Source: Chondrus crispus
Lineage: Eukaryota; Rhodophyta; Florideophyceae; Gigartinales; Gigartinaceae
DNA length: 64,000 nucleotides
Assembly (NCBI RefSeq): GCF_000350225.1
Contig: NW_005179247.1
Location: 5,245-69,244, forward strand
Reading direction: 5' to 3'
Position numbers and translations under genes: made by a program. The notes beneath the pieces are model-generated. The model was given only the letters and a program-made list of their open reading frames with translations. It searched no databases and was not told the origin of the DNA. Shown here in pieces: positions 54,433-64,000 of the stretch; the stretch's first letter is position 1; the number at the start of each line of letters is the position of its first letter.

Positions 54433-54598
54433 CTACAGTCCATGGGCAACTTCACCAGAACCAATCTGGAATGACTTGCACTTCCGCTCTGCAATAAACT
54501 TCATATTCAAATTACAAGAGAAAGAAACATGCCCATTTTCCACAAGCATTATCAGCCTTGTAATGTCATCTGCATAAATGCAAATAGACTCATGGTGC
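54433..54598 (-). pseudogene. Reverse-transcriptase scrap with a YADD motif
   Basis: Minus-strand frame: CIYADDITRLIM followed ~30 residues later by NMKFIAERKCKSFQIG, then a stop. YADD is the catalytic motif of non-LTR-type reverse transcriptases and the K-C-K segment fits the N..KC/K motif that follows. Only ~55 residues survive, so the call is tentative. Confidence 0.35.
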
Positions 54599-54799
54599 TT
54601 CTACTCTAGTGCTGGCGCGAAGTGTAGGGAGTGCCTCGTGCGTATTTGATGGTAGATGGAGAGGGGCTACGCATGAGCATAGAAGGATGTGCAGTGCTGC
54701 AACATCATCACCCAAACACGTGCCAATGCCTGTGACAACCGAGCAAGGTTACCCTACCCCTATACCACGTCTGCCCTCAGTGACATATTGGCTATAATA

Positions 54800-55310
54800 G
54801 CTCCGTCCCGCACCAGGCTGGGATGAAGCGCCATTGCCTCTCCTTCTCCATGCCCCTGCATTGCGCACTACAACAGCCTCGAAGCTCTCTCTGCATCCAT
54901 CGCAAAACCCGTCCCCTCCGTCCCGCAGTAGGAGCGTCATGCCGAGCATAGCATCGTGATCTTGGCGCATCTGGATCGCACGCTCGTACAACTCGGCACC
55001 GCGGCCCGCGTTGGTTCGCACGACCTCCGCACGTCGTATTTGCATGTCGCAAAGCCTCACCATCGCCTCGGCATCTCCGTGCCCTTCCACCCCAAGTTCA
55101 AACAGCTTCACAGATTTCACCGCACCCAAGGTTGCTCATAGCGTCACCATCATTGCCTTTCTCGACCCGCAATCTTACAACTCCACACTACGATCTATAT
55201 TTCTCTCGACTCCCTCGATGCTTCCCTCCATCAGAACACCAAGTGGGACCATCGATTCGATACCATCGTGCTCAATCGCGCTCGGTGCTTCGGTCCCCCA
55301 AAATTTAATG
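54800..55310 (-). pseudogene. Sel1-like repeat protein remnant
   Basis: Minus-strand pieces: GIESMVPLGVLMEGSIEGVE with NIDRSVEL, then in a shifted frame GNDGDAMSNLG, then back in the first frame VKLFELGVEGHGDAEAMVRL, RGAELYERAIQMRQDHDAML and GMTLLLRDGGDG. The pattern A..LYE.AI......AM..L..LL.DG is that of Sel1 repeats, helical repeats used in scaffold proteins. TAA and TGA interrupt the main frame near 55175 and 55140. About three to four repeats remain. Confidence 0.5.
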
Positions 55311-55405
55311 GCGTTTTTCAAAGTAAAACGTGCGTGATTTCTTTGTCCCGCGGGTGGCCCCTGTCTTGTTGGCGAGCTCCGATTGGATGCTTCCTGTCTT
55401 GTTGA

Positions 55406-55969
55406 CGAGCTCCGGCCTCCACCTCTGGAAAGAAGGGTCAAAAGAGCAAGAGACAACTTTCCAATGATGAGACCAAGAAACCAACCCGTCAACCTTTTTC
55501 ATTTCGCCACGGCTCCGCCATCTCCTCGAATATTTCAGGAAGTCCTGGTTCACCCCCAGCCGCGGAATGTCTTGAACAGAATGAGGCTGCTGCAAAAGGA
55601 GCGGCAGGCCATCGCGCCAGTCGTGCCAAGGTCATGAAAGAGTGCAAGGCCAGCGCGATGGTGTCGGGGATGAGACCCAAATCGCCAAGCCCTGTTCAGG
55701 GCGAGGAATCGAACGAATCATTCAACTCAACTCGTGAAAGGCGGGAGGGCGAAGTCTCTAGAAGAAACAAGGGCGACAGAAGTGCATGGGCAGACTCGGT
55801 GAAGTCCAAGGACTCGCAAAAGCGACAGTCTAAGGTCGGACCCATTGCCCAGAATTCTACTACGAAGAGGAGATCAAGTGGTTCGACTGAGACACAGCCC
55901 GCGAAACGTCCGAAACGTCAGGATCAGTCTGCTGTTTCTGGCAAGCAGAAGACCTCAGAAGGTATGTAG
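55406..55969 (+). CDS. Lys/Ser/Arg-rich ORF, possible exon
   Basis: Open for ~187 codons after a TGA at 55403; the first ATG is at 55634. Composition is basic and disordered (GKKGQKSKRQLSNDETKK, KRRSSGSTETQPAKRPKRQ), like a nuclear or chromatin-associated tail. Near its end CAGAAG|GTATGT matches a splice donor at ~55961, so it may be an exon rather than a full gene. Function unknown. Confidence 0.35.
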   Translation, partial: RAPASTSGKKGQKSKRQLSNDETKKPTRQPFSFRHGSAISSNISGSPGSPPAAECLEQNEAAAKGAAGHRASRAKVMKECKASAMVSGMRPKSPSPVQGEESNESFNSTRERREGEVSRRNKGDRSAWADSVKSKDSQKRQSKVGPIAQNSTTKRRSSGSTETQPAKRPKRQDQSAVSGKQKTSEGM

Positions 55970-55975
55970 GGGATT

Positions 55976-56023
55976 TGGTGGTGGACCTGGAACAGGGCGT
56001 GTGGCGGAGAAATGAAAAACGTA
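55976..56023. repeat. Dispersed repeat, second copy of 26425-26469
   Basis: Nearly identical to the first copy, with one G missing in GAAATG(G)AAAA. Confidence 0.7.
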
Positions 56024-57600
56024 GAAAGAAGGGGATATGCGCTATAAACGGAGGGATGAATTTGCACGTGTGTATAAAGCTGTTGATTTGAGATGGGGGG
56101 TCCGTACCTGGGTCTTCGACGGCCGGCGACTTTGTGAAGTCTCTGCTGAGTGTGAACCATCGGCATCACCGAGGCCATCACTGTTTGTCAGCGTTGTGGC
56201 GGCGTGGCGTACCCCGGTACCGTCACCTACTGGTAGGCCACCACTCCCATCGACTGGGACATTGCTCATGCCATCAAGCGCTGTTGCAGTTGTATTGACC
56301 AACACCCCAACGCCCCTGTCATCTGTGAACGAATTCTCGGCGAAACGGACGCCTGCGCCCTCATCAAGTTTGGATGAAGTTCCACCGATCGGGACACCAA
56401 CACCATAGGGTACGGTGTTCGTGAATGTAGTTACTGTTGTAAAACAAATGGAGTACTTCTATTGGACATGTTGTGTGAGTTTGGCCCTGATGTATCTCCT
56501 ATCACTCCAATTTCTCATAATTATTTACATAGCAGATCGTGTCCAAGAACGCAAATACAGAAAAATCCCACCTACATCGATAGATGTTGACTTGGTCGAT
56601 TGGTGTGGACCGGAAAAAAAACGTTGACGGTCGGACACCCTCGTACTGCTAAAAAAAGTCTCATATCGCCGACACAGTAGCTACAGAAGCACGCGACAGA
56701 AGCACACGACAAGGGCTCCAAATAAGACAAGGGCCATGTCATGAAAGAAGGCGATGGAGGGGGGATCCACGAGATTTGAAAGGGACAAGACCGGTAGGAG
56801 AAGACGACAGCCCAAGCTTGAAAGTGGGCAAACAGTTGATGATTTAGAAAGGGCAACTTCTCCGAAGCTACTGTCCGAGAAGGCCGTCTCAAGGGAGAAC
56901 CAATAAACTTAGTAAGCGACGAGGTCATGGACGATCCGCTTTCAGCGTTCCGAAATGGAATTTGTCGCTATCTTTTTCGCACCTGTTTCGCATTCTGTCA
57001 TGCGTGGGTTAGCCTTTCTAGCATTGCTCCGCGCTGACGCTATATATAAAGTATTGCTACAGTGAAATGTTTCAAGTCATGAATGACGGAATCTCATGAC
57101 CCATTCAAGTTATTACCAATACTGCAATCGTGAAACTGCGCGATGTCCTAACGCGAATGCTATGCTACATTCCCCGCTGGGGTGTGTCTACACCTGGAGG
57201 CGAATGTAAAGCGTAGCTATCAGCCTACGCACGCACAGAGGCGTAGGTACGAGCCCTAGTAGAGGTGGGAGTGGGGGCAGTTGCGTGAGAAGCAGCAGCC
57301 CGCCATCGGGGTCTACAAGAAGCCCTAAGAAGCGGAGGGCGTGGTATAGCTAGGAAGTGCAGCAGACGAGGAAAGAGGGGGGTGCAGGTTGAGGAGGGAG
57401 AGGACTCGAAGTAGCCGTGAAAGGGGGATGTACAGAGGATCTAGGCGATAAAATTCGGAGCAGTTGTTGCGAGACCCAACTTCATAATTTAGAGTTCACG
57501 TGTATTATGTCTGGCTCCACACTGCAGTCAACTGGCGGAAGAGGAAGTGGGGTACGCGGGAAGGGGACAGTGGCGGACTGCAGAAGATACGGAAGGGGAC
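56024..57600. other. No supported gene
   Basis: Open frames are short. 56415-56627 has a hydrophobic stretch (LALMYLLSLQFLIIIYIA) that could be a membrane segment of a decayed gene, but nothing around it supports a gene model. Confidence 0.4.
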
Positions 57601-57708
57601 ATGGATTAGGGGATTAGGGGTTATTTAGGGGTTTAGGGGGATATTTCCTTTTATAATATAGAGATTGGGATTTAGGAGTAGGATGGTTTAGGGGATTAGG
57701 GGATATTT
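57601..57708. repeat. Telomere-like tract left of element C
   Basis: GGATTAGGGGATTAGGGG, then GGGGTTTAGGGGGATATTTCC, the TTTTATAATATAGAGATTGG block shared with the left flank of copy A, and another GGGGATTAGGGGATATTT right up to the element end at 57709. Confidence 0.8.
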
Positions 57709-57719
57709 CTATGTTTAGT

Positions 57720-58150
57720 TCTGGCGTCAGTTCCCGCGGGACGATACGTTTTTGGCACATGTCAGGATCGATACGTAATGACAAAAAACGTATCGTCCAG
57801 GCCTGATTCGACGTATGTGCGATTTTGGTACTGTCTACGGTATATGGCCCAAAACGTATCGTGCCGGGCGGTTTTAACGGCGACAGTTTGCTGGTGGGAC
57901 GATACGTTTTAGGCCGATTTACACGGCGGCACCCCCATACGCGCTGTATTGGCAACATTGCTGTTGGGAATTTCTGACTAAAATTTTGCCGACGGCGGCG
58001 CACAGCCAGTAAAATGTCAGTGCGCAAAATTTAGTTTTTGCCGTGTGCGATTAGAGGCGCATGAGCAATATTATTAACTTCATATTTTATAACGTACCGT
58101 GTCCCTCGTCTGGCAAGATTGTCAGATGCCCAAAACGTATCGTGCTGGGT
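57720..58150. promoter_or_regulatory. Block of ACGATACGTTT-type sites, copy C
   Basis: Same six sites and spacing as in copies A and B. Confidence 0.6.
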
Positions 58151-58337
58151 GGGGCAATTACAGCAGGCAGATTTAGTGGCAGGGCCTTATACTGCACTGA
58201 CGGCGTCGCAGTGCGCATGTACGAGTTACACAATAAGGCGGCGTAATTTATGTCCTGAACATCAAAGCTTTCAAAGTTATTTACTGCGCGAAATTGAAAA
58301 GCGCCGTATGCCGGTTTCGATGATCGTTGCCTCAACG

Positions 58338-58805
58338 ACGCATTTTGGACGGGTGTGTCAGAGATTCGTTGGGGAGGGATGCGCGCACGATGCGTTCTGG
58401 AGAGGTGCGTCTAGGATGCGAGCTGAGGGGGTGCGAGAATGATGCGTTGGAAGGGGTGCCAGAATGCTACGTTAGAGAGGGGTGCGCTCGTGATGTGTTC
58501 TATAGGGGTGCGCTCATCATTCGTTTTAGAGGGATGCCAGAATGATACGTTCGAGAGGGGTGCGCCCACGACGCGTTCTAAGGGGGTGCCAGATTGATGC
58601 GTTCGGGAGGGGTGCGCCCATGATGCGGTCTAGAGGGGCGCGAGAACAATGCATTTTGGAAGGGTGCAAGAATGATACGTTCGGGACGGGTGCGCCCACG
58701 ATGCGTTCTGAAGGGGTGCGAGAATGATACGTTCGAGAGGGGTGCGCCCATGATGCGTTCTGGAGGGGCGCGAGAACGATGCGTTTTGGAAGGGTGGGAG
58801 AATGA
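58338..58805. repeat. 26-bp tandem array, copy C (about 18 units)
   Basis: The shortest array. Edges match the other copies on both sides, so copies differ by internal unit number. Confidence 0.85.
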
Positions 58806-59187
58806 TACTTTGGAGAGGGCTACTCGCAAGACGCGTCCTGCAAGGGGCCTGAACGGTGCGTTTGCATGTTTCTTTTCTGTTTCAGCTACTTCGGTAGTAG
58901 ATGGCCGTTACGAAAGCACAAGTGTACATTTTGTGGGGTTGTTTGTGTAGTGGAGAAACAGCAAAACGGCACAATTGGTGAGCATAGCAGTTGGATATGG
59001 CGCGACGTAGAAGATGTATAAATGAATGATTCAACAAAAACGGCGGGTAGTGATCGCACGGGCACATGGAAATGTGAGGATCGCTGTGACATGTGAATGG
59101 TTCCGTTTTCGAGAAGATTGAAGCTTTCTATCGTTGAGAGATTATTGAAAATGTGGTCCTAATACTGCAGTATGTGGATATCGAAAA

Positions 59188-62100
59188 CTACTGGCAGTCC
59201 AGTTGGAGAAGACCTTGATGTATGGCCCAAGCCAGTGGGAGCCATATTGTCAGAGGCATATCGTCGTTATTCTCGTCAGCGGACTCTATGGATGCATCCG
59301 AGAAGATGACGGCTAAGTCCTTCTCAGTGACCCGGGCCGGGCGGTCACGGAGAACGGAGTTGAAGCGGCAAAGGATTTCGGAAGGGAACAGGTTTTCAGC
59401 GATCTGTTGCTGGAAAGACTTCATTCGCCAAAGGTTCCAGGCGAGTGATATCATAGGACGTAGATCGCAACGACCGTATTGGTCGAATGTGGGGTGAAGT
59501 GGTTGGCCAAGGCAGTGCGAGAGGCGGCAATCATAGCACTTGAGAGGGACTTTTCTTGGGACGGGGCAAGACGGGACGAAATGGGTCGTAGAGAAACAGG
59601 CATAGCAGCTTCTTTCCATGAATGGACAGTCATTCTGAGGATGTTCCGTACCGGAACGGCGGGGAGAAGCGTGGCATAAGAGACACGTCGTCTTGGTTAG
59701 GAAGAGGAATTGAGTTACTAAATTAACCGTCGATTCGGTGTCAATTGCCTGGAAGTGACTAAATGGCAACGATAGGGGAGGTGATGGGGAAGGCAAAGGG
59801 TTTGTGGGAACATTAGGTTGGGTTTGGCGCGCCATACTGGGAGAAGTTCGTAAGCTCTTGAATGAATTTCTTCCCGATGGTGGAAGTGATGCGGGCCGTT
59901 TGCCCGAAAGGACTTGCTTCAAAGATGGTGACGCCATCGGAAGTGACCGTGGACGGACTGGAAATGGTGCTTGCTGCATTGAAGGTGATGCTGAAGGCAG
60001 CAAGCGTTCACTTGATTGTTGTGGGGAGAAGCTAAGGATTCTTCGAACTGGAGGGGCTGGAGGGGGGTTGGTTGGAGCGGATTGCTCAAGCAAGAGAAGC
60101 ATTTCATCGAAGTTGTGCTGCGTGGATGTGGTGGCTCCGATTTGGTTTTGCCGTTGAGGCTCGAGATGGTTTTGATTTTGATCTTGATGTGGAGGTGGCA
60201 ACTGCGATTGCGATGGTGTGGTGGGAAGCGAATGTTGCTGAGACTGGGATTGCGAATTTGCATCCCAAGGTCTAGAGGTATCCGGTGTGTGAAATTGTGA
60301 ACTCTGAGGGGTGTGCGGTGCATTAGTTGGCTGGGAGGGGAACATAGATCTGCAAACATCGCACCAGACTGCGTGCTTGTCGAAGCGACAGACACCAGAG
60401 ACTTGGCCATCCATGGCTGTGTAAAGTGCATCTTTGCGGCAATCCGTGGTATTGAGGACCCAATTCATCATCTCGTTTCGGTTCGTTACTGCGAGATCAT
60501 TTTCGTCAATGTTGCCCTTTTTGAGAAGGGAGGTTTCGAAGCTCTTATTGTACTGGGTTGAGTTTAGGACGAAGACGAATGCGTGGTGTCCGTCGCGTCC
60601 AGACCGGCCACTCTCCTGTGCAAAGTCGACGAGGCTTCTTGCGGCGCCAAGATGAACTGTTGCTCGAACATCTGGAACATCTATTCCGGTACCGAAGGCG
60701 GACGTACAAACCATAATACGGAACAGAGTTGAAGGTACGAGGTCCTTGGTTGTTATGATGTCGTAGAGCTCTTCGTTTGCTGTCCAGTCGTTGTGGGCCT
60801 TTTCGCGAGCTTCTTTAGTGAGGCCGGCATGATATATGAGCGGCTCGACTGCGATGCGTTGATTGGAGTGGGCAACACTTCCTTGTGCATATGCAGCCGT
60901 CAGGGCTTTGTGGAGAGAAGTTGTTTCTTGGCGGGTCAGGGCGAAAGCGATGATTCTATATATTTTTGGCAACGGCTTTGGGGCGTTGGTGCAATCGAGG
61001 AAGTGCTGATGCAGAAAGCTTACTGCATTCATCTTCATGACTTCTTGTGCGGTGGCAAAGGAGCCTTCAGGAGTGCGAGTGTTTAGGCCCGGGTCAGAGT
61101 CGTCACTGAAGGTATGAACAACAAACTCGAGATTCCTTCTTTGAGAAGGCATTGAGAAAAGGAAGGCTGTGTTAATGCCGTGGCGCTCTAGAATGATTCT
61201 TCTCTCGCAGGGTGGGACGGTAGCACTGAGGAGTACACGAGGGACTGACTTTGGGATGATAGAAAGGGATCGACGCAAAAACTTCAATTCAGGGCGGAAA
61301 TGATGCCACATGGCTGTGAGATGAGCCTCATCAATGACTACTCGAGCGAGCCTGTTAGTATCCATAAGTCGAACAACCAGCTCTTTGAAAGACGGCCGCG
61401 ACAACTGTTCGGCCGTGAAGATGTAGAGGTCGGCAAATTCCAGTGATCCTTGTCCATTCGCGCAATGTGATGCGAGTAGGGCGAAGTTTGTCGCGCGCCT
61501 CATGTACTCCGATACAAGGGCCTTGAGGGGAACGACTACGATAGTGGACTTGATATTCTTTTCCATGAAAGCTGGTAGAAGGACTGCCATAGACTTGCCT
61601 GATGCGGTGGGCATCAGTACGAGGGAGTTGTTCTGCGACGCGGACACAGTGGCTGTGACAGCAAACTGCGTTTGAGACATGAATTCCGCAGATTTAGAAC
61701 GTGTGGCCTTTTTGAGAGCGGACAGTAGAGGCCTGACGAGGGGAGGGAGGATATGGTTCGGGGGGTTATCGAGGCGAATACTGTGATTGGAGTGGGACCC
61801 TACAGCGAAAGTGTTGGGGAATTTGAGAGCAGAGGGGTTTGGCTGCAGTTGTTGCAGTTCGTTTGCTGTGCTTCCGTTGAGAGCATGAAGGAGGGGTTTC
61901 GGTTGATGAACCTGGAAGACAGGCTGCGGCTCATGTTGGGATAGCGAGGTCACTCGAGACTGGAGTTGCTGTGAATGTTGGAGGGGGAGCGGTTGTGAAG
62001 AAGCGCGGTCACTATAAAATGACGGCAGCTTCAGATGGCGGTGCCATTCATGGGAGAATTGGCGGTGCTTTGTTAGCGTGGCGGCAGGACAGTCGGGCAT

Positions 62101-64000
62101 TAGCGAGGTAGTTCGTCCGTAGTGTTTGTGGGCGATAGAGGAGGTATGCGCAGCTTGTTGGTGTCCGGCTGTGGTGTGTTCTGCCAATATGTCATTCATG
62201 CTGCTGTGGAGCTTATTCTGACATATAAGCGGAACCATTCCACTGGTGAACTGCCTGTAATCTTTGAAGGAGATGTGAATGCTCCTGGATTGCAGGGCAG
62301 TCCTGATGACCTTTGTGACACGTGCGGGTGAGAAGCGTTGGCCGTTGTTGGCGAATAAGAATGTCCAATGGGTTCTCATGGCTTCGTCACCATGGAGAGC
62401 TCTGACCATTTCGCATTCCAAAGGGCGAATGACCGACAAGTATGAGATCATTCGGAACGAAGTTTGCTTGTCGGGAAATCGGTACACCGCGCGGTTGTAA
62501 CCGAGCGCGGCCCTTGACTTGCAGTAGCCAGGGTTGAACAAAATTTCGGAGTGGTGGCCGATGAAGATGTTCCGGATGTTGTTCTCCCCATTTGTAGCCT
62601 ATAAGTGCATATCTCGGTTGCTCGACCGGGAGATCCGGACGAAAAATGCATCATAGCAAGTAGGGAGTCTTGGATGATTTGGCAATGAGCGAGAAACTGC
62701 AAGACTCCTGTTTTCGTCATTCGAACACCAGCGACTTGAATTTCTCGGTCTTGGCCAGAGGAAGCAGTAGAGGTAGGGGATGGGCCAAGACCGGATGCCT
62801 CATCTTGTGTAGGAACCCTGGGCGGAAAGGAACATGTGGGGTGGACGCAAGGTGTGCGATGGAGGTAATCGGACGATGGATTCATTAGAGCATGGAGGAG
62901 ATGGGCAACGTTGGCCTGCACCCAGGAAGCGTGGTGAGTGAGGGAGGAGAGAAAGGAAAAGCCAGGAGCGCGGTTCGTGGGGTCGTCACGCAGAGATAAA
63001 ACGAGTCGTTGGAAATCAGGAGGAAGCTCGGCCCCCAGAAGACAGTGTTCGTAGAAGAACTTGTCGAAAGTCTTGTGTTGGTTTGTGATGATCGTCCCCA
63101 AAAGAGGCATGGAGAGGTGGTGAGATTTGATGATTCCACAAGGGTGTTGCTTGTGAATGGCACAGACGGCGAAAGAGATTGGACCTTCCTCATGTTTTAT
63201 GATTCGCATGATGACATCCAAAGTTTTTCGTATGAATGTAGCGGCAGTGTTGGCATCTTGATCGACGGTTGCGATGATGGCAGCAGCTGGATCTTGGTGG
63301 TTCTCGTTGAGGTGGGCGGCCGGAAGGGGCGTTTCTGCTACTCGGCGGAGTTCTTGAATCGCTGTCACGGAAACAGCGTATTGGAGGGCGGCAAGAATGT
63401 GACTCATGTCACCGGCTTCGGCGAGTCTGAGGGTCGGGGAAGTCTCGGCGAAGAGTGGGGCGGAACTTGCAACGACGGTAGCGGCGACAACAAAATTACG
63501 AACGGCCAAGTTGGTGAGGAGGTCGACATGCGTGAGCCGGACGAGGAGCAAGCTTTTCATGGCATCGTGAAGGCGACTGTGTAAGGCGTGGGAGAGAGTT
63601 TCACCTGGGGTCTCGTGGAGAGATGTGCGATTGAGCTCATGAAAGAAGGCGTCGATCACGACGGAAGTCTGTTCATTACGGGAAAAGTCGGCGTCCCGTG
63701 TCTGATGAGTGAAGAAGAGGAGGCGGGCAACATGACTAGCATATCTTCGTTCTGCCACGGATTGAACCCGTCGGAAGGGCGTAGTGCCGTGGAGGTTTAT
63801 CGCTTGACGAAATCCATGCGTGACGTCCCTGACGACCTTGGCGATACTTTGAAAGTATAGATGGACGCAGGTTGCAACCGTGGATAAAGTTGCTTGAACG
63901 TCCTCCGTCGTGACGGCACCCGTGAGTTGAGCTGCCTTCTCACGGCGTAAAGGCAGAGCGTCGAGGGCTTCATCAAAGTCGGTGATCGACAGGAATGTGT
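59188..64000 (-). pseudogene. C2H2 / tyrosine-recombinase-like / RecQ helicase fusion, copy C (one frameshift, N-terminus outside)
   Basis: The least damaged copy. After one T is lost from a T4 run at ~62591, the frame is open for 1,134 codons to the stop at 59188. Recombinase-like part: GRATEICTYR (candidate Arg I), a Lys-containing FNPGYCKSR strand, FKDYRQFTSG (YxxR-like for HxxR) and AGHQQAAHTS...HKHYG (His and candidate nucleophile Tyr). Helicase: Walker A MPTASGKS, DEAH, SATVPP, TSAFGTGIDVPDVR and QESGRSGRDG, all RecQ-type. Tail: Gln/Pro-rich linker and about twelve Cys/His (CLLCHA, CPFMERSCYAC, CYDCRLSHC) likely binding zinc. The Trp codon that is a stop in A and B is intact here. If the T4 run is an error, the gene could be functional. 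Confidence 0.75.

Larger units (their letters stand above)
57709..64000 (-). mobile_element. Recombinase-helicase element, copy C (cut by the window end)
   Basis: Begins at CTATGTTTAG like A and B and runs in the same orientation; the N-terminal part of the gene and the right end lie beyond 64000. It is nearer to B than to A in sequence (shared indels and substitutions in the gene and flanking array). Confidence 0.75.

Overview
The window is nuclear DNA of a eukaryotic alga, most plausibly a red alga with a repeat-rich genome. An intact FEA1-like algal iron-assimilation gene, a TATA box and AATAAA signal around it, at least one GT...AG intron with a polypyrimidine tract, and remnants of eukaryotic families (eL33, an AGC kinase, an ABCB transporter) support this. 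The species call is inference. No prokaryotic operon structure is visible.

Layout. 1-5.5 kb is the only ordinary genic part: the 3' portion of an LtrA-like membrane protein gene and an intact FEA1-like secreted protein gene. 6-13.7 kb holds decayed genes: an unknown remnant containing a perfect 48-bp palindrome, an unknown gene cut by one TAG, an AGC-kinase fragment, and a transposon protein resembling the DUF7869 family that is broken by shifts and a stop. 13.7-19.6 kb is low-complexity DNA and tandem repeats, including a degenerate telomere-like array. 19.6-26.8 kb has two pieces of an ABCB transporter on either side of a long tyrosine-recombinase-like reading frame. 27-30.3 kb has more remnants and AT-rich DNA.

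30.7-64 kb is dominated by three same-orientation copies (A 30702-~38584, B 40356-~48638, C 57709-beyond the window) of an ~8-kb element. Its minus-strand gene would encode ~1,890 residues: paired C2H2 fingers, a helical region, a tyrosine-recombinase-like domain, a RecQ-type helicase and a Cys-rich tail. Downstream of the gene each copy has a 26-bp tandem array with a GATACG/GATGCG core, and at its left end a block of ACGATACGTTT-type sites in both orientations. Short telomere-like tracts (GGGGATTA type) lie beside copies A and C. None of the copies is intact in the window, but each is broken differently, so the ancestral frame can be inferred by comparison. This is my candidate for an undescribed system: a recombinase-helicase mobile element related to the telomere-linked RecQ helicases of fungi.

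Between B and C lies a mosaic of foldback repeats (47-bp perfect arms), short palindrome families and further gene debris (eL33 with a 5-bp duplication, a reverse-transcriptase scrap, Sel1 repeats).
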